DNA from: Candidatus Zixiibacteriota bacterium
GTDB taxonomy: Bacteria; Zixibacteria; MSB-5A5; GN15; FEB-12
Assembly (NCBI GenBank): GCA_023132995.1
Contig: JAGLXI010000045.1
Location: forward strand, 1-5,052
Reading direction: 5' to 3'
DNA: 5,052 bases
Both the position numbers and the translations under genes were made by a program. This document shows positions 1 through 4,935 of this stretch, in pieces. The notes under the pieces are model-generated. The model worked only from the letters and a program-made list of their open reading frames with translations. It was not told where the DNA came from and ran no database searches. The first letter of the stretch is position 1. Each line of letters starts with the position of its first letter.

Positions 1-508
1 ACTCGAATTCGCCGGCGATCGACTTGTAGGCGACAAAGCCCACAATGGCGAGTTTTATGACGTTCTTGACCAACTCCACCAGCGAGCGCACCGCGAACAG
101 CCGCTTGAGGCCCTTGACAATGTCAAGTTTCTCAAGCTTGGGTTCGATCGCCTTGGGGGTGATTTTGAAACCGACCTGGACCACGTTGGCCGCGAGAGCT
201 ATCACCACCGTGACGGTAAGGATCGGGGCCATGATCAGGAAAAAGCGGAGCATGTAATCCCCGAACACTCTGATGAAAGTGGGATCGGCAGCCGCAATGG
301 ACGGCGCGTTGGCCATGGTGTAACTCATCAGCCCCATGATTTGTCCGGACAAGTGCGGGCCCAGCATATAGAGAGTCAGAAAGCCGAAACAGAGCATGGC
401 GGCCGAATTCAACTCCTGTGATTTGGCAACTCGTCCCTCCTCGCGCGCCTTCTCCCGGCGCCGCCGAGTTGCCTTCTCTGTTCTTTCCTGGAAGTCCTCA
501 CCTGCCAT
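1..508 (-). CDS. flhB: FlhB, flagellar type III export switch protein, N-terminal part (cut by window edge)
   Basis: The first 169 residues are present; the rest lies beyond the left edge. The start is the ATG at 508-506, 6 nt after the fliR stop, with a purine-rich GGGGGAGG (527-520) inside the end of fliR as ribosome-binding site. Residues 8-33 carry the basic family N-terminus (ERTEKAT, then RRRREKAREEGRVAKSQEL). Hydrophobic segments lie at about 35-51, 86-112 and 142-163. Between them, residues 114-138 (VGFKITPKAIEPKLEKLDIV and on to KGLKRLF) match the conserved cytoplasmic loop that wraps the FliPQR gate. In the family, FlhB is an inner-membrane protein whose C-terminal domain self-cleaves at NPTH and switches export from rod/hook to filament substrates. 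That domain is outside the window, so cleavage competence cannot be judged. A non-flagellar SctU homologue is excluded mainly by the flagellar neighbours. Confidence 0.96.
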   Translation of the reverse strand, partial: MAGEDFQERTEKATRRRREKAREEGRVAKSQELNSAAMLCFGFLTLYMLGPHLSGQIMGLMSYTMANAPSIAAADPTFIRVFGDYMLRFFLIMAPILTVTVVIALAANVVQVGFKITPKAIEPKLEKLDIVKGLKRLFAVRSLVELVKNVIKLAIVGFVAYKSIAGEFE

Positions 509-514
509 GCGCGT

Positions 515-1303
515 TTACGCCTCCCCCATGACCAGAAGCAGGAGTTTCAGTTCGTGGTCCAGGTAGCTTGAGGTTCTCTCCAGAATGTATGCGAAAATCG
601 GGAGTGACATTCCGAGCACGACAAACCCGACCGCTATCTTAATGGGGAAACCGATAAAGAACACGTTCATGGTCGGCACCATCTTGGCAATGGTGCCAAG
701 CGCGACGTCGGTCAGAAAGAGACAGATCATAATCGGGGAGGCGATTTTAAGAGCTATGACGAACAGATAAGCGGTGTACTTGATGATCATATCGCCGGCG
801 GCAGCGCTACAGTTCAGGCCCCCGATGGGGACCACGGCGTAGCTGTCGGCAAGGGCGGAAATGATCATGTGGTGGCCGTTGATACTCAGGAAAATCACCA
901 CCGCCATCATGTACCAGAATCGCCCGATGAGTGATACCTGGCTTGACAGGGAGGCATCGAAAACGGTCACCATCGCCAACCCCAGCTGGTAGCCGATCAT
1001 GGTTCCGGCCGTCAGCACGCCCATGAACAGCAGGCGGAACAAGAGGCCGATAACCAGACCGACCAGCAGTTCCTTGAGCGCCATACCAGCCAACTGCCAG
1101 GAAGACTCCGCCTGGGGCAGGGGGGGCAGGCTCAGAGAGGACAGCAGAATCAGCGACAACAGAATGAGCAAACCGATCCTGACCAACTTGGGAATGGCCT
1201 TGTCTCCGAACACCGGGGCTACCACGAACAGGCCCGTTGTCCTCAGAATCAACAGGGGGAGCATCTGAAGCTGATCGGCGCCGTAATTTATGAAGTCAAA
1301 CAA
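515..1303 (-). CDS. fliR: FliR, flagellar export gate membrane protein
   Basis: This 262-residue product has the usual FliR length. It is almost wholly hydrophobic with about six membrane segments. Family landmarks are RTTGLFVVAPVFGDKAIPK (21-39), the GYQLGLAMVTVFDASLSSQV stretch (104-123) that corresponds to the plug region, NGHHMIISAL (142-151) and KMVPTMNVFFIGFPIKI (207-223). FliR is the single-copy subunit that closes the FliP-FliQ helical export gate in the inner membrane. The start is a TTG at 1303-1301: an in-frame TGA lies two codons upstream, and the first ATG is Met14, which would remove part of the first membrane segment. The ribosome-binding site is weak (CGGA about 8 nt upstream). 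A 206-nt non-coding gap separates it from fliQ, and flhB follows 6 nt after the stop. The C-terminus ends GEA, with its last codons serving as the flhB ribosome-binding site. Confidence 0.96.
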   Translation of the reverse strand: MFDFINYGADQLQMLPLLILRTTGLFVVAPVFGDKAIPKLVRIGLLILLSLILLSSLSLPPLPQAESSWQLAGMALKELLVGLVIGLLFRLLFMGVLTAGTMIGYQLGLAMVTVFDASLSSQVSLIGRFWYMMAVVIFLSINGHHMIISALADSYAVVPIGGLNCSAAAGDMIIKYTAYLFVIALKIASPIMICLFLTDVALGTIAKMVPTMNVFFIGFPIKIAVGFVVLGMSLPIFAYILERTSSYLDHELKLLLLVMGEA

Positions 1304-1328
1304 CTGTCAAATCCGCACAATTCGGGTT

Positions 1329-1346
1329 AATCGTCCTTTAACGATT
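1329..1346 (-). repeat. Small inverted repeat upstream of fliR
   Basis: On the transcribed strand AATCGT and ACGATT are perfect inverted 6-nt arms around the 6-nt loop TAAAGG. The loop and first arm base include an AAAGGA that looks like a Shine-Dalgarno site, but it lies about 30 nt before the fliR TTG, too far to serve that start directly. It could be a minor mRNA structure near the translation start, or chance. Confidence 0.35.
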
Positions 1347-1361
1347 TCAAACCGTGTGCCG
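1346..1361 (-). promoter_or_regulatory. Weak sigma-54-like -24/-12 motif before fliR
   Basis: The minus strand reads CGGCAC-ACGGT-TTGAA. Against the consensus TGGCAC-N5-TTGCA, the -24 GG, the CAC and the 5-nt spacing are kept, but the usually invariant C of the -12 GC is A. If used, transcription would begin near 1335, about 30 nt before fliR, making a fliR-flhB transcript. Sigma-54 control of flagellar operons is known in several lineages. The missing -12 base makes this a tentative call. Confidence 0.18.
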
Positions 1362-1416
1362 AAGTGAAACAGTTAGGTTGGCGCTTGTAACTTATTGGCG
1401 CGGTGGGGCTTGTGGC

Positions 1417-1452
1417 GCGAGCAAAAATAACCGAGAAAGTTTTCGGGCTCGC
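1417..1452 (-). repeat. Bulged stem-loop in the fliQ-fliR gap
   Basis: On the transcribed strand the outer arms GCGAGC (1452-1447) and GCTCGC (1422-1417) enclose a second pair, CCGA (1446-1443) and TCGG (1434-1431), with the loop AAACTTTC. The 5' side runs through without a break. The 3' side carries the bulge TTATTTTT, so the RNA could form a 10-bp stem with an 8-nt U-rich bulge. The inner hairpin followed by TTATTTTT faintly resembles an intrinsic terminator, but its stem is only 4 bp. Attenuation or RNase processing between fliQ and fliR is possible. Confidence 0.4.
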
Positions 1453-1509
1453 TGGGGAAACATTTGCCTGGTCAACCGGGCAATCGATGCGCAGTCACGG
1501 TTTACTCTG

Positions 1510-1779
1510 CTATCCGACCAGGGTCGGGATCATCTCATAGAGGTTGCGGGTGAAGTCTGTGATCATGTTGATCATCCAGGGAAGGAATATCAACAGAGCC
1601 AGGGCCACAGCCAGGATCTTGGGGACAAAGGTAAGGGTCATTTCCTGTATCTGGGTGACTGCCTGAAAAAGGGCAATGCTCACTCCGACTACCAAACCGA
1701 AAAGAAGCATCGGCCCGGATAGCATCAGCATCAGGATGAGTGCTTCACGGCCGATACTGACTACCATTTGCGGGTTCAT
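1510..1779 (-). CDS. fliQ: FliQ, flagellar export gate membrane protein
   Basis: At 89 residues this is the standard FliQ size. Two hydrophobic helices lie at about 13-38 and 52-75, joined by the family's polar signature QAVTQIQEMTLTFVPKILAV (39-58). Four FliQ subunits pack around the FliP-FliR core and form part of the export gate in the inner membrane. The start is the ATG at 1779-1777. A strong GGGAAGG ribosome-binding site sits 6 nt upstream, inside the 17-nt gap after fliP. The protein ends IPTLVG with a TAG. It is in the same transcription unit as fliP. Unusually for this operon, fliR does not follow closely but lies 206 nt downstream. Nothing in the protein looks broken. Confidence 0.97.
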   Translation of the reverse strand: MNPQMVVSIGREALILMLMLSGPMLLFGLVVGVSIALFQAVTQIQEMTLTFVPKILAVALALLIFLPWMINMITDFTRNLYEMIPTLVG

Positions 1780-1796
1780 ATCCTGCCTTCCCTTTT

Positions 1797-2549
1797 CTAC
1801 ATGTGAAACGATTCCACCAGCGACTTGACCAACAGATACCAGCCGTCGACCAACACAAACAACAGAATCTTGAATGGCAGTGAGACAATAATCGGCGGCA
1901 GCATCATCATCCCCATCGACATCAGCACCGACGCCACCACCATGTCGATCACCAGGAATGGGATGAAGAGCACAAACGCTATCTGGAAAGCAGTACGCAG
2001 TTCCGATATGACATACCCCGGCACCAGCACGTGCAGCGGGATATCATCTTTGTCTTCGGGTCGATCCATCCCGGCGATATTGACAAACAGGGCCAGGTCT
2101 TTTTCGCGCGTCTGAGAGAGCATGAAGGTTTTGATCGGTTCCGTCGCCTTGTCGAATGCCTCCTGTCCCGTAATTTCCTTGTCCAGGTATGGTTTTATCC
2201 CCTCGGTGTAGGACCGGTTGACCACCGGCGACATCAGGAAGAACGTCAGTATCAAAGCCAGCGCTACGAGAAGCTGGTTGGGCGGCATCTGATGGATACC
2301 CATGGCGTGCCGCAGGAAGGACAAGACGACCACGATCCGCACAAACGAGGTGACCATGATCAGAATCGACGGCGCGAGCGCCAGCACCGTCATCAGGATA
2401 ATGATCTGCAGCGTTACGGAGAGGTCTCCCGGTTCAGCGGCCTCACCCACCTGGACGGAGACTTTCGGCAGTGTTTGCGCGCACAGATCCGCAGCCGACA
2501 GTACGAGGGCCGAACAGACCAGAGAGACCCATTTGAGGTGTTTCTTCAT
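1797..2549 (-). CDS. fliP: FliP, flagellar export gate membrane protein
   Basis: This 250-residue product matches FliP throughout. Residues 1-24 form a signal peptide (basic MKKHLK, hydrophobic core, likely cleavage near LCA-Q). Hydrophobic segments follow at about 45-63 and 93-110, then a large polar domain (112-176), then segments at about 187-208 and 216-245. Landmarks are TSFVRIVVVLSFLR (67-80), MPPNQLLVALALILTFF (88-104), ISELRTAFQI (181-190), IPFLVIDMVVASVLMSMGMM (196-215) and LPFKILLFVLVDGW (224-237). The Met-rich GMMM (213-216) corresponds to the methionine gasket of the export pore. Five FliP subunits form the core of the gate. The ATG at 2549 is the first possible start, since an in-frame TAG lies two codons upstream. 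An AAGGA lies 10 nt before it, immediately after a strong stem-loop. Confidence 0.97.
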   Translation of the reverse strand: MKKHLKWVSLVCSALVLSAADLCAQTLPKVSVQVGEAAEPGDLSVTLQIIILMTVLALAPSILIMVTSFVRIVVVLSFLRHAMGIHQMPPNQLLVALALILTFFLMSPVVNRSYTEGIKPYLDKEITGQEAFDKATEPIKTFMLSQTREKDLALFVNIAGMDRPEDKDDIPLHVLVPGYVISELRTAFQIAFVLFIPFLVIDMVVASVLMSMGMMMLPPIIVSLPFKILLFVLVDGWYLLVKSLVESFHM

Positions 2550-2586
2550 ATCCTATATGTCCTTCCGCAAGTTTCGCAACGTCCAT
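2443..2586 (-). CDS. Possible 47-codon ORF overlapping the fliP start, out of frame
   Basis: An ATG at 2586-2584 is preceded 8 nt upstream by GGAAGG, a better-looking ribosome-binding site than that of fliP itself. The frame runs 47 codons to a TGA at 2445-2443, so about 107 nt overlap fliP in another frame. The peptide begins MDVAKLAEGHIGYEE and has no recognisable domain, signal peptide or membrane segment. Its start lies in the loop of the stem-loop at 2565-2607, and its ribosome-binding site is that structure's bulge. It might be a leader ORF that opens the hairpin for fliP translation, or mere coincidence. I do not recognise a function, and chance is the more likely explanation. Confidence 0.15.
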   Translation of the reverse strand: MDVAKLAEGHIGYEETPQMGLSGLFGPRTVGCGSVRANTAESLRPGG

Positions 2587-2607
2587 ATTGCGAACCTTCC
2601 CTTGCGG
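2565..2607 (-). promoter_or_regulatory. Strong interrupted stem-loop immediately before the fliP ribosome-binding site
   Basis: On the transcribed strand the order is CCGCAAG, a GGAAGG bulge, TTCGCAA, the 8-nt loop TATGGACG, TTGCGAA, a single A, and CTTGCGG. Both 7-bp arm pairs are perfect, giving 14 bp in all. The fliP AAGGA follows the last arm directly. There is no U-tract, so it is not a typical terminator. A role in fliP translation, mRNA processing or stability between fliO and fliP is inferred from position only. Confidence 0.55.
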
Positions 2608-2612
2608 CCACG

Positions 2613-2624
2613 GGGCAAAAGCCC
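2613..2624 (-). repeat. Short GC hairpin just after fliO
   Basis: The transcribed strand has GGGC-TTTT-GCCC, a 4-bp stem with a four-T loop, 12 nt after the fliO stop codon. No T-run follows, so it is not a credible intrinsic terminator. It may stack upstream of the larger stem-loop before fliP. Confidence 0.25.
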
Positions 2625-2636
2625 GGCTGTGTTTTG

Positions 2637-3212
2637 CTATCCTTCCAGGGCCGCGCGACTGCGGCCAAGACCGATTCTCCTCACCCGGCCGGAAGCCGCC
2701 GTGAGCAGTTTCTTAAAACTGTCCGATTCCTTCCTGTTCGTTTGGACGGCCATGATCTCCGCTGTCTGCCGAGCGTCGAGTTCGGTCAGAACGGAAATTC
2801 GGCTGTCGGTCACACCGATCAGCACTGACTTGTCGGCCACCCGCACAAGGGACACCGTTCTCTTGGGGGCCACGAATGTTGTTTCGAGCACTTCCAGAGC
2901 ACCGCTGCGCCGGTCGCCGGAACGGCGGCCGCTCATGAGCCGCTTGAGCGCATAGAGACCCCCGTAGATGCAGGCTATAACCAGCACCAGGGCGGCCCCC
3001 ATTCTCAGCAGCGACGGTAGGACAGTGTTCGTGTAGGTCGGTTTGGCCTGACCGTTCTCATCGCCCGTCACAGTCGTATGGCCGGAACTACCGGACGGCG
3101 CCAAGCGGTCGCTCTGCCCGCTGCCGGGATTGATGACGAGCAGACCGACAATGGCCACCAGCAGTATCCCTCCCACCAGCGCCAGTGATCGGCGATTCCG
3201 ATTACTGTTCAT
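2637..3212 (-). CDS. fliO: FliO-like flagellar biosynthesis protein
   Basis: From the ATG at 3212-3210 the product has 191 residues. GTG (3215) and TTG (3218) are in-frame alternatives two codons or fewer upstream. A first hydrophobic segment (9-27) may be a signal anchor. A Gly/Ser-rich polar stretch (28-67) follows, then a membrane segment (68-90), KRL, and a basic cytoplasmic domain. That domain has the FliO pattern LEVLETTFVAPKRTVSLVRV, then ADKSVLIGVTDSRISVLTEL (107-146). FliO helps FliP assemble into the export gate and is not part of the finished gate. Identity rests on this weakly conserved domain plus the position between fliN and fliP. The gene overlaps fliN by 11 nt and has no clear ribosome-binding site, so translational coupling to fliN is likely. 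An 87-nt structured spacer separates it from fliP. The two-segment layout suggests a longer periplasmic linker than in short FliO proteins. Confidence 0.87.
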   Translation of the reverse strand: MNSNRNRRSLALVGGILLVAIVGLLVINPGSGQSDRLAPSGSSGHTTVTGDENGQAKPTYTNTVLPSLLRMGAALVLVIACIYGGLYALKRLMSGRRSGDRRSGALEVLETTFVAPKRTVSLVRVADKSVLIGVTDSRISVLTELDARQTAEIMAVQTNRKESDSFKKLLTAASGRVRRIGLGRSRAALEG

Positions 3213-3885
3213 CACCAAGGATCTTCAGCCTTTCCTCGGGCGTTAGGAGTTGTGTGACGCGCACACCGAAGTTCTCATCGACGACCACAACCTCCCCGCG
3301 CGCCACCACTTTGTAGTTGACCAGAAGGTCAACCGGCTCGCCGGCCAGCTTGGCCAATTCCACCACCGACCCCGGACCCAGAGCAAGGATGTCGGAAATC
3401 GACATTTTCGTCCGACCGAGTTCGATCGAGACCGGCAGGTTGACGTCCAGCAGCATGTCGATGTTCTGACCGGAGTTTCCTCCGGCCGGCTGCGACAACT
3501 GCTGAAACTCTGCGTTGGATACGGCGGCTGCATTGAAATTGATATCTTCCGGTGAAGCTCCACCATCCTCCTTGGGCAAATCCTCGAGCATCGCCAGCAT
3601 AGCCGCCTCGGCGTCATCCTCGTTGGCATCACCTTCGTTGACAATTTTGTCCGGATCTGGCTCCGCCTCATCACCGGCGTCACCCTCGTCAATCACACCC
3701 ACGGCGGCAGCGTCTCCGGAGTCCTGGGCCTCCTCGGCTGGCTCGCCCGGCTCTCCTGCCGGGGTATCGGCGCTGCCCTCGTCAGGCGCATCCGATTCGG
3801 GTGGGGTTACGGCTTCCGCCTGCTCGGCCGCCTGGTCTTCCGAGGCGCTCTCGTCCGGGACATTCAGATCTTCTTCATCTGCCAT
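3202..3885 (-). CDS. fliN: FliN, flagellar motor switch protein with long acidic N-terminus
   Basis: The C-terminal SpoA domain (about 141-218) is typical FliN: NIDMLLDVNLPVSIELGRTK, MSISDILALGPGSVVELAKL, AGEPVDLLVNYKVVARGEVV and VVDENFGVRVTQLLTPEERL. FliN forms the base of the C-ring with FliM, takes part in rotation switching, and docks the FliH-FliI export ATPase complex. At 227 residues it is far longer than the 137-residue enteric protein. The excess is a disordered-looking N-terminus. Residues 1-110 hold about 39 Asp/Glu and only two Lys, and no Lys or Arg occurs before residue 80. A short helix-like AMLAMLEDLP (95-104) precedes the linker and may match the N-terminal FliH-binding motif of other FliNs. 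The start is the ATG at 3885, 3 nt after fliM, with AGGAG (3899-3895) 9 nt upstream. No CheC domain is present, so this is FliN and not FliY. Confidence 0.95.
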   Translation of the reverse strand: MADEEDLNVPDESASEDQAAEQAEAVTPPESDAPDEGSADTPAGEPGEPAEEAQDSGDAAAVGVIDEGDAGDEAEPDPDKIVNEGDANEDDAEAAMLAMLEDLPKEDGGASPEDINFNAAAVSNAEFQQLSQPAGGNSGQNIDMLLDVNLPVSIELGRTKMSISDILALGPGSVVELAKLAGEPVDLLVNYKVVARGEVVVVDENFGVRVTQLLTPEERLKILGDEQ

Positions 3886-3888
3886 ATC

Positions 3889-3948
3889 TTAATTCTCCTG
3901 TGAGCTCTCCTGTAAGCTTTCCTGCGGACTCTTTTGTGAGTTCTCTGC
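3889..3948 (-). repeat. Five degenerate 12-nt tandem units at the 3' end of fliM
   Basis: Read on the minus strand the units are GCAGAGAACTCA, CAAAAGAGTCCG, CAGGAAAGCTTA, CAGGAGAGCTCA and CAGGAGAATTAA. The last three are clearly alike and the first two are diverged. Being a multiple of three, they lengthen FliM's C-terminal tail in frame. The last unit supplies the AGGAG used by fliN and the fliM stop codon, and the unit before it carries a second AGGAG 12 nt further upstream. Confidence 0.75.
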
Positions 3949-4920
3949 CAACGATTCCAGAATCTGAATGGCCCGCTTCTTTCCGGAAATCCCCGGCCGG
4001 GCCAGAAACTTTTTTGCCCTACTGACACTGACTACGACCGGCTCGTTTATCTGGTGCTGAGAGGGAACGATATCACCAACCTTGAGGCTCAGGAAATCCC
4101 TCATCCTGATATCGGTGCGCAGAAGTACAGCCGAAATATCAGCTTCCACGAGGTTCAGGTTGGCCAGGTTTATAGACCGATCGCTTTCGAGGTTCTTCCT
4201 CTTGGTGGCGTCAATCCAGTTCTGAGCCGAGAGCTTGGAAATGACCGGCTCAAGCGAAACGTAGGGGTAGCAAATTGTCAGAAGCCCGGTTGCCTGGAAC
4301 AGCTTGATCTGGAACGAAACAACCACTACCGTTTCCCCCGGGGGGACGATCTGGATGAACTGCGGGTTGGTCTCGAAACTCCTCTGCTCGGTTTCTATCT
4401 TGACAATGTTCTCCCAGGCTTCCTCAATCTCCTCATAGAGCTTGGCTGCCAGACGCGCCATCACTGTCCGCTCGATTCCCGTCAGTTCGCGTTCCGTCTC
4501 GAGTGTCTTGCCACTGCCGCCGAACATGCGGTCGATCAGCGAGAAGGTCAGGGTGGGGTTGAAGTCCACCAGGCAGCCGCCTTCCAGGGGCGGAGCCGCA
4601 AAGGTGAATGTGCACGAGGGGCTGACAAGCGACATAATGAACTCGGAGTATGTTATCTGGTCCACTGAGACCAGGTCCACATCCACGATCGTCCTCAACA
4701 CAGCCGAGAGGATCGAACCGTAGTGGCCGCCGAAATTGTCGTGGAGGTTCTCCAGGGTGCGAATCTGGTCCTTGGAAACCCGGTTGGGATGTTTGAAGTC
4801 ATACGCTACTACCGACCGCAACTTGTCGTCATCCAACTGTCCCTCGTCGATATCCACTTCGCCCGAAGACACGGTTGTCAATAGAGCATCAATCTCGTCC
4901 TGTGAGAGTATTTTTGCCAC
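3889..4920 (-). CDS. fliM: FliM, flagellar motor switch protein
   Basis: This 343-residue product has the usual FliM layout. The N-terminal CheY-P-binding motif is ILSQDEIDALL (4-14). A CheC-like middle domain (about 38-230) contains YDFKHPNRVSKDQIRTLENL (40-59), HDNF, the GGSG element (134-137) and NPQFIQIVPPGETVVVVSF (185-203). A C-terminal SpoA domain (about 255-322) binds FliN, with residues such as FLSLKVGDIV and KKFLARPG. FliM sets rotation direction when CheY-P binds at the C-ring. Translation starts at a GTG (4920-4918), 15 nt after fliL. The resulting MAKILSQDEID is the family start and only a weak GGGAA lies upstream. The tail after residue 324 is unusual: it repeats four-residue units (AENS, QKSP, QESL, QESS, QEN) encoded by 12-nt tandem repeats. 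Confidence 0.97.
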   Translation of the reverse strand: MAKILSQDEIDALLTTVSSGEVDIDEGQLDDDKLRSVVAYDFKHPNRVSKDQIRTLENLHDNFGGHYGSILSAVLRTIVDVDLVSVDQITYSEFIMSLVSPSCTFTFAAPPLEGGCLVDFNPTLTFSLIDRMFGGSGKTLETERELTGIERTVMARLAAKLYEEIEEAWENIVKIETEQRSFETNPQFIQIVPPGETVVVVSFQIKLFQATGLLTICYPYVSLEPVISKLSAQNWIDATKRKNLESDRSINLANLNLVEADISAVLLRTDIRMRDFLSLKVGDIVPSQHQINEPVVVSVSRAKKFLARPGISGKKRAIQILESLAENSQKSPQESLQESSQEN

Positions 4921-4935
4921 GACAGTCAGTTCCCA

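Larger units (their letters stand above)
1304..1509 (-). other. 206-nt non-coding gap between fliQ and fliR
   Basis: This is the longest gap in an otherwise tightly packed operon. No convincing gene was found on either strand. The only minus-strand reading frame with an ATG is 23 codons (1463-1392) and has only an AGG 3 nt before the ATG. The gap holds a bulged inverted repeat (1417-1452), a weak sigma-54-like motif (1346-1361) and a small hairpin (1329-1346), each listed separately. It may be a processing, attenuation or internal promoter region, or the relic of a lost gene. The sequence does not decide between these. Confidence 0.7.

Noticed and set aside
45..257. 70-codon plus-strand open frame at the left edge
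   Set aside because: It is antisense to the conserved FlhB N-terminal region and has no independent support.
1392..1463. 23-codon ORF in the fliQ-fliR gap (MFPQRARK...)
   Set aside because: Only an AGG lies upstream, 3 nt from the ATG, which is too close. It has no recognisable content, and an ORF this short is expected by chance.
1354..1722. 122-codon plus-strand open frame from the fliQ-fliR gap into fliQ
   Set aside because: More than half is antisense to fliQ. The product is polar with no recognisable motif, and no ribosome-binding site precedes its ATG.
2031..2828. 265-codon open frame on the plus strand across fliP and fliO
   Set aside because: It is antisense to two well-recognised genes. 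Its product is rich in Arg, His and Gln with no domain, which is the usual result of reading a GC-rich gene backwards.
3243..3692. 149-codon minus-strand open frame within fliN in another frame
   Set aside because: It is wholly inside fliN. The Arg/Cys/Trp-rich product is typical of an out-of-frame read, and fliN's own SpoA domain is clear.
3515..3892. 125-codon Ser/Ala-rich plus-strand open frame opposite fliN
   Set aside because: Its composition is the mirror of the acidic GA-rich fliN N-terminus, so it is a shadow of low-complexity coding.
4054..4668. 204-codon plus-strand open frame opposite fliM
   Set aside because: It is antisense to a strongly conserved gene, and the product has no family features.
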